A DNA stretch of 15,239 nucleotides from Spirochaetales bacterium. Its GTDB lineage: Bacteria; Spirochaetota; Spirochaetia; DSM-27196; SLST01. The position numbers and the translations under genes are program-made. The notes below the pieces were generated by a model. It was not told the origin of the DNA and did no database searches. It worked only from the letters and a program-made list of their open reading frames with translations. The stretch is from positions 1-15,239 of the forward strand of contig SLST01000026.1 of the NCBI GenBank assembly GCA_007130265.1, read 5' to 3'. Shown here piece after piece: positions 1 through 6,650 of the stretch; position 1 is the first letter of the stretch, and every line of letters begins with the position of its first letter.

Positions 1-2
1 AT

Positions 3-725
3 TGGATCAGCGTCACGTTGGGTCTGGGCGCGGTTATCGCATCCGGACTCGTCGGCGTGTTCGCGGCAGCCTTCCTCAAGCCGTACGCGGCGCCGGTCTT
101 CTCCGGAACATTCGTCGGTATGGCGTCGGCCCAGGTATTCGACTATCCGGCGATCGCGCTGGCCGGAGCGATCGCCGGGCTGATCTTCGTGCTCGGAAAG
201 CACGTCTTCAACGGATTCGGCGGAAAGCTCGGGACGACGGCGTGGGCCGGGTGCGTGTTCGCGGCGCTGCTCATGGGCCGGCCACTTGCGACGGCGCCGG
301 TGCTCGGATGGGACGTGGGCTGGCTCCTGATCGTGTACTGCATCGTCGGTGCCGTGGTAACGTTTATTATGAGTATCTGGTTCGGCCAGGGTCCGGTCAT
401 GGCCTCCGGAATGGTGGGTCTCGCCGCGGGGCTGCTCCTGCCCGCGATTCATGACCCGGTAACCGGCGGCATCTACGCGATCGGCGTCTACGCCGCGTCG
501 TTCGCCGGGATGAGCGGCACGACCCGGTTCGAGCGGGCGTACTGGATGGTGCCCGCGGGCATCCTCTGCGCGCTCATCCTCATGTACACGGCGCCCTTCA
601 TGGGTGGCGGCGGCGGCAAGCTCGGGACTACGGCGTTCGGCGCGGTGATCGGCACCCGAGGGCTGATCGACCTTGGCAACTATGTGCGATCACGTCTCGG
701 CCGCACGGCAGAGGAGGCACGGTGA
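3..725 (+). CDS. Multi-spanning membrane protein with internal duplication, partial at 5' end
   Basis: The reading frame is already open at the window edge, so the true start lies upstream; 240 residues are visible. A TTG at position 18 is in frame, but nothing marks it as a start. The protein is almost entirely hydrophobic, with about six or seven predicted membrane segments and a short basic C-terminal tail. The octapeptide GGKLGTTA occurs twice (219-242 and 612-635). The stretches before each copy also align: SGTFVGMAS near 102-128 corresponds to AASFAGMSG in the second half. The protein is therefore probably two repeated halves. The glycine-rich motif may sit at a pore or ligand site, which is inference. 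I do not recognise the family. The stop overlaps the GTG start of the flavodoxin-like gene, so the two are probably co-translated and may work together. Confidence 0.8.
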   Translation, partial: WISVTLGLGAVIASGLVGVFAAAFLKPYAAPVFSGTFVGMASAQVFDYPAIALAGAIAGLIFVLGKHVFNGFGGKLGTTAWAGCVFAALLMGRPLATAPVLGWDVGWLLIVYCIVGAVVTFIMSIWFGQGPVMASGMVGLAAGLLLPAIHDPVTGGIYAIGVYAASFAGMSGTTRFERAYWMVPAGILCALILMYTAPFMGGGGGKLGTTAFGAVIGTRGLIDLGNYVRSRLGRTAEEAR

Positions 726-1204
726 AGGCAACAGTCGCGTACTTCAGTGTGACCGGCAGGAACGAGCAGGTCGCGGCAGCGATCGAGCGCGAGCTCGTCG
801 ACCGCGGGGTGACGGTCGAGCGCGTCTTCCTCAAGCCGAAAAACAACATGGGGGCCGTGGGGAGCGCGGTACGGTCGCTGTTCAACCGCTCGGTGGAACT
901 CGATCTTCCGCGGCTTCCGGAGCCGGCCGACCTGCTCGCCCTCGTGGGCCCGGTCTACGCAAGCTCCGTCTGCCCTCCGGTGGCGACCTTCCTGCGCAGC
1001 CTCTCCGGACTCGAGGGCGCGAAGGTCATCAACGTCGTCTGCGGGTACAACACGCATCCGGAGGTCATCCGGACGATCAATGGTAGGCTCAGAGCGCTTG
1101 GAAGCGGACCGATCGTCGAGCGGACCGTGAGGCTCAAGGACATCGACAGCCCGGACCGGGTAGCAGCGCTCGCGCGCGGCGTCGTTGCTGAAGCGCTCGC
1201 CTGA
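722..1204 (+). CDS. Flavodoxin-like protein (160 aa)
   Basis: This is a small single-domain flavoprotein candidate, probably a cytoplasmic FMN-binding electron carrier or quinone/flavin reductase. The N-terminal strand and loop read VAYFSVTGRNEQVA (residues 5-18), matching the flavodoxin phosphate-binding loop (S/T-x-T-G-x-N/T). A second typical segment, LVGPVYAS (74-81), followed by PPVATFL, matches the strand and loop that pack on the isoalloxazine ring. The length of 160 residues is normal for flavodoxins. The GTG start is supported by GAGGAGG at 711-717, four bases upstream. It overlaps the preceding membrane-protein stop as GTGA, which implies translational coupling. The loop has Arg between Gly and Asn where many flavodoxins have GNT directly, so FMN affinity could differ. 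The electron partner is not visible. Confidence 0.82.
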   Translation: MKATVAYFSVTGRNEQVAAAIERELVDRGVTVERVFLKPKNNMGAVGSAVRSLFNRSVELDLPRLPEPADLLALVGPVYASSVCPPVATFLRSLSGLEGAKVINVVCGYNTHPEVIRTINGRLRALGSGPIVERTVRLKDIDSPDRVAALARGVVAEALA

Positions 1205-1251
1205 TCGGACGACTCGCATGGATTCCGCCCTCTCGGTCGACACCGGCGCGC

Positions 1252-1474
1252 AAGAGCCCGACCGAGGTCGTCGTCGGCTGCCCGTGCGGTCTGACAGGCT
1301 CGCCGGAGCGTACCTGAGTCTCCCCGGGGCTGATGGAACTGCTCGAGCAGGAGAGCGGGGTACGAAAGCCTCGCGCGCGATGAGCTCGGATACTCGACCC
1401 GGCCGATCCGGGAGGCGATGGCTGATGCGGTCGCGTGGTACCGGGACCACGATCTCACAGGAAACGGGGGATGA
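1252..1474 (+). pseudogene. Decayed remnant of a dihydroflavonol-reductase/NAD-dependent epimerase-type gene
   Basis: Three recognisable blocks of one family occur in the right order but are broken. In one frame from 1252, residues PTEVVVGCPCGLTGSPER resemble the 'VVVVNPxGVxGPGD' strand of extended short-chain dehydrogenases. A TGA then interrupts the frame. In that same frame, LMELLEQESGVRKP resembles the family's 'LLxLLAELTGRRxP' helix. The frame then changes, and from 1361 to the stop at 1472-1474 the residues DELGYSTRPIREAMADAVAW match the typical C-terminal tail. The intervening segments (roughly 60-80 residues each in intact proteins) and the whole N-terminal Rossmann half are missing. 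The gene therefore appears to have decayed through at least two internal deletions, a stop and a frameshift. Its last 20 bases overlap the 3' end of the convergent reductase gene. Similarity is judged by eye. Confidence 0.68.
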
Positions 1475-2207
1475 GCGCCCTCCGGTCGGCAGGGTAGTCG
1501 GGGAAGTGCTCCCGGTACCAGCGATGGTGCGAGAGGGCGCGGGGCGCGAGGTTGGCTACGGTGAAGACCGCGAACGACAGCCCGGCGAGCGACCAGGTTG
1601 CGAGCGCGAAACCGGCCCATTGCACGATCTCGCCAAGGTAGTTGGGGCAGGAGACGTAGCGGAACAGCCCGCCGCGTGGAATCTCGTACCGGCGCGGTGA
1701 CCCCTTGCGGAGGCGGCGAAGCGTCCGGTCGGCGCTGATATGGATAATCGCGCCCGCCACGAACAGGACCGAACCGCCGACGAAACGGGGATCGGCGGTC
1801 CACGCGGGTCCGTACGAAACGGCCCCGTGAAAGAGATGGTACCCGTTCACGTACCCGTTGGCGCAGTTGTACACGATTGCCATAGCGATGAGCGCGAGCG
1901 GCATCGTTTTCGTACGCCCGGACGGCAGGAGAAAAGGATAGATCAGACTGCGATAGACGTAGTGCGCCTGCCAGGCGGCGAAGAAAACGAGCGCCACCGG
2001 CTCCCGGCGGGGGCCGGTGAGCATCATCACGAGGATCGAGAGACCGGCCGGGAACTCCATAACGAGCCATGCCCATCGTTCGCTGAGCGTTACGCCCCAC
2101 CCCTCCCGCACGAAACGCCCGTAGGGCGCATCGCGAAAGAGAAGCGTCACGAAGGCTGCTGCCGCGGCGACATAGATGGCGATCAGGACAATATGATGGG
2201 GGCTCAT
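1455..2207 (-). CDS. Steroid 5-alpha-reductase-family membrane protein (DUF1295/SRD5A-like)
   Basis: This is a 250-residue integral membrane protein of the 3-oxo-5-alpha-steroid 4-dehydrogenase family, which reduces enone-type double bonds of steroid or polyprenoid lipids with NADPH. The C-terminal half is highly characteristic: an 'IPRGGLF' block at 176-182, PNYLGEIVQWAGFALA (188-203), NLAPRALSHHRWY (219-231), and FPDYPADRRALIP. Glu51, Arg86, Asp160, Arg167, Asn189 and Glu193 sit where the human enzyme has its substrate and NADPH ligands, by my recollection of that family. Six or seven membrane helices are expected. The ATG at 2207 was chosen because the further-upstream in-frame extension is polar and unlike the family. 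No Shine-Dalgarno precedes this ATG. The bacterial substrate is unknown; a hopanoid, isoprenoid or fatty-acyl compound is possible. Confidence 0.86.
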   Translation of the reverse strand: MSPHHIVLIAIYVAAAAAFVTLLFRDAPYGRFVREGWGVTLSERWAWLVMEFPAGLSILVMMLTGPRREPVALVFFAAWQAHYVYRSLIYPFLLPSGRTKTMPLALIAMAIVYNCANGYVNGYHLFHGAVSYGPAWTADPRFVGGSVLFVAGAIIHISADRTLRRLRKGSPRRYEIPRGGLFRYVSCPNYLGEIVQWAGFALATWSLAGLSFAVFTVANLAPRALSHHRWYREHFPDYPADRRALIPRFL

Positions 2208-2220
2208 GAGGTTGGCTTCT

Positions 2221-2250
2221 ATACTAACGAAACGGCCGACGACACGGCAA
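2221..2250 (-). promoter_or_regulatory. Candidate promoter of the 5-alpha-reductase-like gene
   Basis: On the minus strand, TTGCCG (2250-2245) and TAGTAT (2226-2221) are separated by 18 bases; each matches four of six consensus positions. Transcription would begin about seven bases before the ATG, which would agree with the lack of a ribosome binding site. The match is moderate only. Confidence 0.33.
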
Positions 2251-2306
2251 AGACCGATCGAAGCAGGCCACTGGACGGAACCGTACCCGGGGCCTAAGAT
2301 GAAGGT

Positions 2307-3323
2307 ATGAAACCGACGCTGCTCTTTGATCCGCACGGCCGCAAGACGAGCACGATCTTCTCGCCCGATGACCTCGCGCGGCTCCATGCCGCAGCCCGAA
2401 TCGTCTGGGGCAGGGACGAGCCGGTGCCGGAGACAGAGCTCGAGAAGATCGCCCCCGACGTGGAGATCATCGTGGCCGGCGGGTGGCGCTACGGCGATCC
2501 CTCACGCTTCCCCAGGCTCCGCGCGATTCTCGAGGTCTCCGGTGGGTTCCCGTCGCCGGCCTCGCTCGATTACGAGACGTGCTTCGCGAAGGGGATCCGC
2601 GTGCTGAGCTGTGCTCCCGCGTTCGGCCCGGCGGTCGCGGAGATGGCGCTCGGCCTCGCGCTCGCCGCCTCGCGGCAGATCGCCTGGACGGATCGGATGT
2701 TCCGTACGAGCGACCCGAACTGGAGCCACTCGGACCTGGATACCGCGATCGGCGAGCCGTTCACGCACTACGGCAGGCAGGTGGGATTCATCGGGTTCGG
2801 CGGACTGGCCCGGGCGCTGAAGCCGCTGATTGAGCCGTTCGGGTGCGACATCCAGGTCTACGACCCGTGGCTCACCGACACGTACCTGCGGCGAAACGGG
2901 GTGGCGCCGGTAGACATGGGGACGCTGCTTTCCACATCGCGCTTCATCTACGTGCTCGCGGTACCGTCCGCGGAGAACCGTGCCTTCCTCGACCGCCCTG
3001 CGCTCGAGCTGGTCCGGCGCGACGCCGTCCTCCTTCTCATGAGCAGGTCGCACGTCGTCGACTTCGACGCGCTTACCGAGCTCCTGCTCGAGGGGCGCTT
3101 CCGCGCAGGAATCGACGTCTTCCCGGACGAACCGCTGCCGGCCGACCACCCGATCCGCCGCGCCGAACACGCGGTCCTCTCGTCTCATCGCGCGGGCGCC
3201 AACGCGGAGGGCCTGCAGAGCGTGGGCCGGGCGGTTGCCGACGACGTGGAGGCGCTCGCCGCAGGGCTCGTTCCCTTCGCAATGCAGCAGGCCCAGCCCG
3301 AGTTCATCAGGCTGCGAGGGTAA
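2307..3323 (+). CDS. D-isomer-specific 2-hydroxyacid dehydrogenase
   Basis: This is an NAD(P)-dependent cytosolic oxidoreductase interconverting a D-2-hydroxyacid and a 2-oxoacid. The 338-residue length is normal for the family. The nucleotide-binding loop is VGFIGFGGLARAL (159-171), with Asp186 at the end of the second strand suggesting NAD(H) preference. The catalytic triad of the family is visible: Arg247 in LLLMSRSHVVD, Glu275 in DVFPDEPLP and His294 in SSHRAGA. The loop has G-G-L-A rather than the usual G-R-I-G/A, so it is a divergent member. The ATG is preceded by a purine-rich GATGAAGG. The gene heads a tight run with the glycanase (start five bases after this stop). The substrate cannot be read from the sequence; phosphoglycerate, glyoxylate and hydroxypyruvate reductases are all possible relatives. 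Confidence 0.9.
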   Translation: MKPTLLFDPHGRKTSTIFSPDDLARLHAAARIVWGRDEPVPETELEKIAPDVEIIVAGGWRYGDPSRFPRLRAILEVSGGFPSPASLDYETCFAKGIRVLSCAPAFGPAVAEMALGLALAASRQIAWTDRMFRTSDPNWSHSDLDTAIGEPFTHYGRQVGFIGFGGLARALKPLIEPFGCDIQVYDPWLTDTYLRRNGVAPVDMGTLLSTSRFIYVLAVPSAENRAFLDRPALELVRRDAVLLLMSRSHVVDFDALTELLLEGRFRAGIDVFPDEPLPADHPIRRAEHAVLSSHRAGANAEGLQSVGRAVADDVEALAAGLVPFAMQQAQPEFIRLRG

Positions 3324-3327
3324 TGCG

Positions 3328-4323
3328 ATGACTGGCGCTCCGCGCGCACCGCGACCTCGCCGTCACCGCGCGGCGAGCCTCAGGAACCGCGCCCGGCTGG
3401 GCGCAGTGGCCATGCTCATCACGACGACTGCGCTCGTCACTGCTGCGTGCGCAGGGTCGCAGATCATCGGGAGAGCCGGAAGCGGGGAGTTCGCCCGCGA
3501 GGTCCCCGACCGTGACGGCTGGCGGCTCATCTGGCACGACGAGTTTGACGGGCCGCGGCTCGACCACGCCTACTGGGACTTCGATCTGGGCGACGGAAGT
3601 GTCGCGGGAATTCCCGGCTGGGGGAACAACGAGTGGCAGTACTACACTGATGAGGAACAGAACGTCTTCCTCCATGACGGGCGCCTCGTTATCCGGGCGA
3701 TCGAGGAACGGCGATTCGACGAGATCGGCAGCGGCCGCTATACGAGTGCCCGTCTCGTGACGCGCGGCAAGCTTGCCGTGCGCTACGGACGAATCGAGGC
3801 CCGGATGAGCCTGCCGGCCGGCAGGGGCCTGTGGCCGGCGTTCTGGATGATGCCGGAGCCGGTCGGGCTTGACGAGAATCGCTTTGCGCGCGCCGGGGTC
3901 TACGGCGGCTGGGCTGCATCCGGAGAGATAGACATCATGGAGGCGCGCGGCAGCAGACCGGGCGAGGTGAGCGGCGCAATCCATTACGGCGGTGAATGGC
4001 CCGACAACACCTATCAGACCCGCACGCACCGGTTCGGCCCGAGCGAGACCTTCATCGGGATGAACCTGTACGCGATCGAGTGGGAACCCGGCGAAATCCG
4101 GTGGTACGTGAACGACGAGTTGTACTTCACCGCGACCGACTGGTACAGCGTCGGCCCGGACGGCACGCGGCACGATTTCCCGGCTCCGTTCGACCAGCCG
4201 TTCCACCTCATCATCAACCTCGCCGTGGGAGGACACTTCGACGGCTATCCGCCCGCCGACGCGCCCTACTTCCCGGCCGAGATAGAGGTCGACTACGTGC
4301 GCATCTACGAGCCGGAGGGTTGA
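3328..4323 (+). CDS. GH16 family endo-beta-1,3-glucanase (laminarinase-type) lipoprotein
   Basis: This 331-residue secreted glycoside hydrolase probably cuts beta-1,3- or mixed-linked glucans. The N-terminus is basic (residues 1-23), followed by a hydrophobic stretch (24-40) ending in VTAAC; Cys41 is a likely lipidation site, although Thr at -3 is not ideal. The GH16 jelly-roll domain spans about 65-328. WGNNEWQYYTD (98-108) is the usual substrate-cleft strand, and GLWPAFWMMP (167-176) is typical of laminarinases. The catalytic signature GEIDIMEA gives Glu200 (nucleophile), Asp202 and Glu205 (acid/base), all present. The C-terminal strand VDYVRIYE closes the domain. The ATG at 3328 follows GAGGG at 3316-3320; a longer upstream in-frame reading lies inside the dehydrogenase gene and is unlikely. 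No carbohydrate-binding module is attached. Confidence 0.93.
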   Translation: MTGAPRAPRPRRHRAASLRNRARLGAVAMLITTTALVTAACAGSQIIGRAGSGEFAREVPDRDGWRLIWHDEFDGPRLDHAYWDFDLGDGSVAGIPGWGNNEWQYYTDEEQNVFLHDGRLVIRAIEERRFDEIGSGRYTSARLVTRGKLAVRYGRIEARMSLPAGRGLWPAFWMMPEPVGLDENRFARAGVYGGWAASGEIDIMEARGSRPGEVSGAIHYGGEWPDNTYQTRTHRFGPSETFIGMNLYAIEWEPGEIRWYVNDELYFTATDWYSVGPDGTRHDFPAPFDQPFHLIINLAVGGHFDGYPPADAPYFPAEIEVDYVRIYEPEG

Positions 4324-4775
4324 ATCGCGCGCGGGTTCTCGATGCCTGGCGGTCGCTCCCGCCGCTAGGCTGCGCCGAGTTGCTGGGCGTGTGGCATGGA
4401 AGCTCCCCGACACGAGGCTCGCTCTTCACAGTCCTCCTCGAACAGACCTCGTGGTGGGGCAAGGTCTTTCGAACCGACGACGACGTGGACGCGCTGGTCT
4501 TCAATCGGCCGAAGTCGTTCCTGGGCCTCGTGAACCATGCGCTGATCGCGCCGTGGCGGCTGCCCGAAGACCGGAGGCTGGTCCGCCATCCGCTCGGTGT
4601 GGCGCGCCTTCGCAGCCGTTGCCTCTTTGGTGTGAGAAGCGCGGCGATGGTCTATCGGTACCTCCCTATTGTCGACCACTTCCGGCGCATCGACGAGCAC
4701 CGCGTCATGGGGCTCATGGAGGTCGGTGAGAGCGGGAAGCCGGAGCTCTTCTTCACGCTCGAGCGGGCGATGTGA
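4320..4775 (+). CDS. GXWXG/DUF4334 domain protein
   Basis: This 151-residue protein matches the two-part GXWXG plus DUF4334 architecture. LLGVWHG (21-27) supplies the GxWxG motif, and WWGKVF (45-50) continues the first part. The second part shows MVYRYLPIVDHFRR (110-123) and VMGLMEV, followed by FFTLER near the C-terminus. No membrane segment or signal peptide is visible, so it is probably cytoplasmic. The family's biochemical role is unknown to me. The start is inferred as TTG at 4320, which overlaps the glucanase stop as TTGA; GGAGGG lies immediately before it, closer than ideal. The next in-frame candidates, TTG 4380 and GTG 4389, would cut into the GxWxG motif. Coupling to a secreted glucanase and a hydroxyacid dehydrogenase is unexpected and gives no clear functional hint. 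Confidence 0.78.
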   Translation: MNRARVLDAWRSLPPLGCAELLGVWHGSSPTRGSLFTVLLEQTSWWGKVFRTDDDVDALVFNRPKSFLGLVNHALIAPWRLPEDRRLVRHPLGVARLRSRCLFGVRSAAMVYRYLPIVDHFRRIDEHRVMGLMEVGESGKPELFFTLERAM

Positions 4776-4814
4776 GAATTCCGTAGGGGGCAGTCAAGAC
4801 GCCGCGACCTGTGG

Positions 4815-4820
4815 TACATT
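4815..4820 (+). promoter_or_regulatory. Candidate extended -10 upstream of the HNH gene
   Basis: The sequence TGGTACATT carries a TG dinucleotide one base before TACATT, an extended -10 pattern. No good -35 hexamer is seen. Transcription would start near 4827, only a few bases before the ATG at 4830, and no Shine-Dalgarno precedes either candidate ATG. A nearly leaderless transcript is therefore possible. Confidence 0.3.
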
Positions 4821-5462
4821 ATGCGGGTTATGAGCGCGATTCTGTCGACTCACGTGCTTGTACTCAATCGCGGGTATGTCCCGGTTCGGACGACCACGGT
4901 ACGCGACGCCTTCGTGAAGCTCTTCTCGTCGGCGGCGGAGGCCGTGTCGGTGGAAGACGGCTCCTACGTGGGCCACTCGTTCCACTCGTGGGCAGAGATA
5001 TCGGAGCTGCGCAGACAGTACGACGACGTCCCGCCGGACGCCGACTGGATCCACACCCCGAGCATATCGCTGCTCGTTCCACGGGTGATCCGGCTCCTTG
5101 GGTACGATCGGCTTCCCGTGCACAACGTCAAGCTCACGCGCAAGAACATCTACGAACGTGATCACTACACCTGCCAGTACACGGGCAGACGGCTCAGGTC
5201 GTCGGAGCTCAACATCGACCATGTGATCCCCCGTTCCAGGGGCGGTCGGAACACATGGGAGAATCTCGTCACCTGCAGCGTAGAGGCCAATAGCCGGAAA
5301 GGCAACCGGACGCCCAGAGAGGCAGGGATGCGGCTCATCCGGCGCCCGTCGCGGCCGGCTCCCCGGCACCGGCTCCAGATCCCCGAGACGGCGAAGCGAT
5401 ACCGCAGCTGGGACCACTTCGTGAGCGACCTCTACTGGAACACGGAGCTGGAAGACGAGTAG
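4821..5462 (+). CDS. HNH endonuclease-like protein lacking the usual zinc cysteines
   Basis: This 213-residue protein of the HNH nuclease superfamily would bind and probably nick DNA through a beta-beta-alpha-metal site. The core is at about 110-170: YTCQYTG (116-122), the catalytic pair NIDHVIP (Asp133-His134), NTWENLV with Asn148, then NSRKGNRTPREAGM (157-170). Many members carry two CxxC pairs holding a zinc. Here only Cys118 remains; Thr121 replaces its partner, and Ser153 and Ala156 occupy the positions of the second pair. The catalytic residues are intact, so activity is plausible. An N-terminal block (ILSTHVLVLNRGYVPVRTTT) typical of this chromosomal subfamily precedes the core. ATG 4830 is an equally good start. 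There is no methyltransferase, integrase or toxin neighbour, so it reads as a stand-alone housekeeping or repair-type gene. Confidence 0.85.
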   Translation: MRVMSAILSTHVLVLNRGYVPVRTTTVRDAFVKLFSSAAEAVSVEDGSYVGHSFHSWAEISELRRQYDDVPPDADWIHTPSISLLVPRVIRLLGYDRLPVHNVKLTRKNIYERDHYTCQYTGRRLRSSELNIDHVIPRSRGGRNTWENLVTCSVEANSRKGNRTPREAGMRLIRRPSRPAPRHRLQIPETAKRYRSWDHFVSDLYWNTELEDE

Positions 5463-5531
5463 CTGGCCATGGCGCGGCCGTGCTCTCACGAGGTTTCTTG
5501 ACGCACCGGCGATCGAGCCGGAGAATGCAGC

Positions 5532-6650
5532 ATGAGCATGATATCCACCCAGGTCCCGCAACGGCCTCCGGTGCTGCGACGAGTCGTTCTGCTGTCGGTC
5601 GGCCTGCTTCTGCTCGGCCCGTTCGTCTGCGGTGCAACGGGGACCATCGAGATTGGCGCGACGCGAACCGTCACCGACGCATTCGGCCGTGAGGTCGAGA
5701 TCCCCGAGCACCCCGAGCGAATCGTGACCGCAGGACGCGCCGTTCTGTTGATCGCGAACGCGCTCTACCTTTTTCCGGATGCGGCGCAGCGGATCGTCGG
5801 GATAGGACGGATCGATCAGGGAAAGGGGAACTTCCTCGCCGCGATCGACCCGGAGTACGATCGCAAGGCGAGCTTCGAACGCAACGTCGGCGCCGAACAG
5901 ATCGTCGGCGTGAATCCTGACCTCGTCATACTGAAATCGGAGCTGCGAAGGGGCGTGGGCGGAGACCTCGAGCGCCTCGGCATACCGGTTGTCTACGTCG
6001 ACCTCGAAACGCCGGCGCTCTACCAGCGCGATCTGCGACTGCTGGGCGCCGTTCTGGGGCAGCCCGAACGAGGCGAATCGCTTGCGCGGTACTACGAGCG
6101 CGAGACCGAGCGGATCATCGCGGCCGTTTCGCGCGCCGACGAGCGGCCGCGCACGCTGTTCCTGTACGCAGACCTCGCCGGGGCCGAACGCGTGTTCAAC
6201 GTCCCCCCGACCGGCTGGATCCAGACCACGATGGTGGAGCTCGCCGGCGGCGATCCCGTCTGGGTCGATGCCGCCCCGGGGGGCGGGTGGTCACGCGTCG
6301 GTCTGGAGCAGATAGCCGCATGGGATCCGGACGTCATCTTGCTCGTCGCCTACCGACAGGACGTGGAGGCGATCCGCGACTCGCTCGCCGCGAATCCTAC
6401 GTGGGCCTCGCTCACAGCCGTACGCAGCGACGAGCTGCACGCGTTCCCGCTCGACTACTACAGCTGGGACCAGCCGGACGTCCGTTGGATTCTCGGGCTG
6501 AGGTGGCTCGCCTCGACGCTGCACCCGCAGCTGGTGACCGACGATGACATCCGGTCCGCGATCTATGAGTTCTTCATCTTCGCCTACGGGATGAGCCGGC
6601 AGGAGATCGATGCGGTTGTCTTCGCGAAACTCGAAGGAGTTGCGCGCTGA
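5532..6650 (+). CDS. ABC transporter periplasmic binding protein, iron-complex/cobalamin class
   Basis: This 372-residue extracytoplasmic solute receptor belongs to the FepB/BtuF-like class. It captures a metal chelate or corrinoid and delivers it to the permease encoded next. A signal peptide is clear: basic residues RR (16-17), hydrophobic core 18-31, and cleavage near VCGA. Cys33 is present but its context (PFVC) is a poor lipobox. The mature protein opens with TRTVTDAFGREVEIPEHPERIV (split at 44-54 and 55-65), the standard first strand and motif of the class. Segments NPDLVILKS and WDPDVILLVAY mark the two lobes. The tail has SWDQPDVRWILGLRWLA (311-327), a variant seen in receptors of uncertain substrate. 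GGAGA at 5520-5524 sets the ATG. The ligand cannot be told from sequence; a siderophore, heme, cobalamin or metal oxyanion is possible. Confidence 0.9.
   Translation: MSMISTQVPQRPPVLRRVVLLSVGLLLLGPFVCGATGTIEIGATRTVTDAFGREVEIPEHPERIVTAGRAVLLIANALYLFPDAAQRIVGIGRIDQGKGNFLAAIDPEYDRKASFERNVGAEQIVGVNPDLVILKSELRRGVGGDLERLGIPVVYVDLETPALYQRDLRLLGAVLGQPERGESLARYYERETERIIAAVSRADERPRTLFLYADLAGAERVFNVPPTGWIQTTMVELAGGDPVWVDAAPGGGWSRVGLEQIAAWDPDVILLVAYRQDVEAIRDSLAANPTWASLTAVRSDELHAFPLDYYSWDQPDVRWILGLRWLASTLHPQLVTDDDIRSAIYEFFIFAYGMSRQEIDAVVFAKLEGVAR
6634..6639 (+). promoter_or_regulatory. Ribosome binding site pointing to a CTG start
   Basis: AAGGAG lies seven bases before the CTG at 6647, an ideal spacing. 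The first in-frame ATG at 6689 has no Shine-Dalgarno sequence in front of it. This site is the main reason for placing the permease start at 6647. Confidence 0.55.

Noticed and set aside
680..1450. Long open frame on the minus strand across the flavodoxin gene
   Set aside because: Arg/Pro-rich composition with no family pattern; it mirrors the real plus-strand gene and the high GC content.
3996..4319. Upstream part of the open frame that ends with the DUF4334 protein
   Set aside because: It lies in an alternative frame inside the well-supported glucanase gene and is Arg-rich with no family match.
5506..5521. CCGGC-6-GCCGG hairpin just before the binding-protein ribosome binding site
   Set aside because: Five-base stems are expected by chance in DNA this GC-rich; I see no supporting regulatory context.
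5498..5526. TTGACG-N17-GAGAAT as a promoter for the ABC operon
   Set aside because: The spacing is right, but transcription would begin at the ATG while a good GGAGA ribosome binding site would lie in the -10 region and be untranscribed. The two readings conflict, so it is not called.
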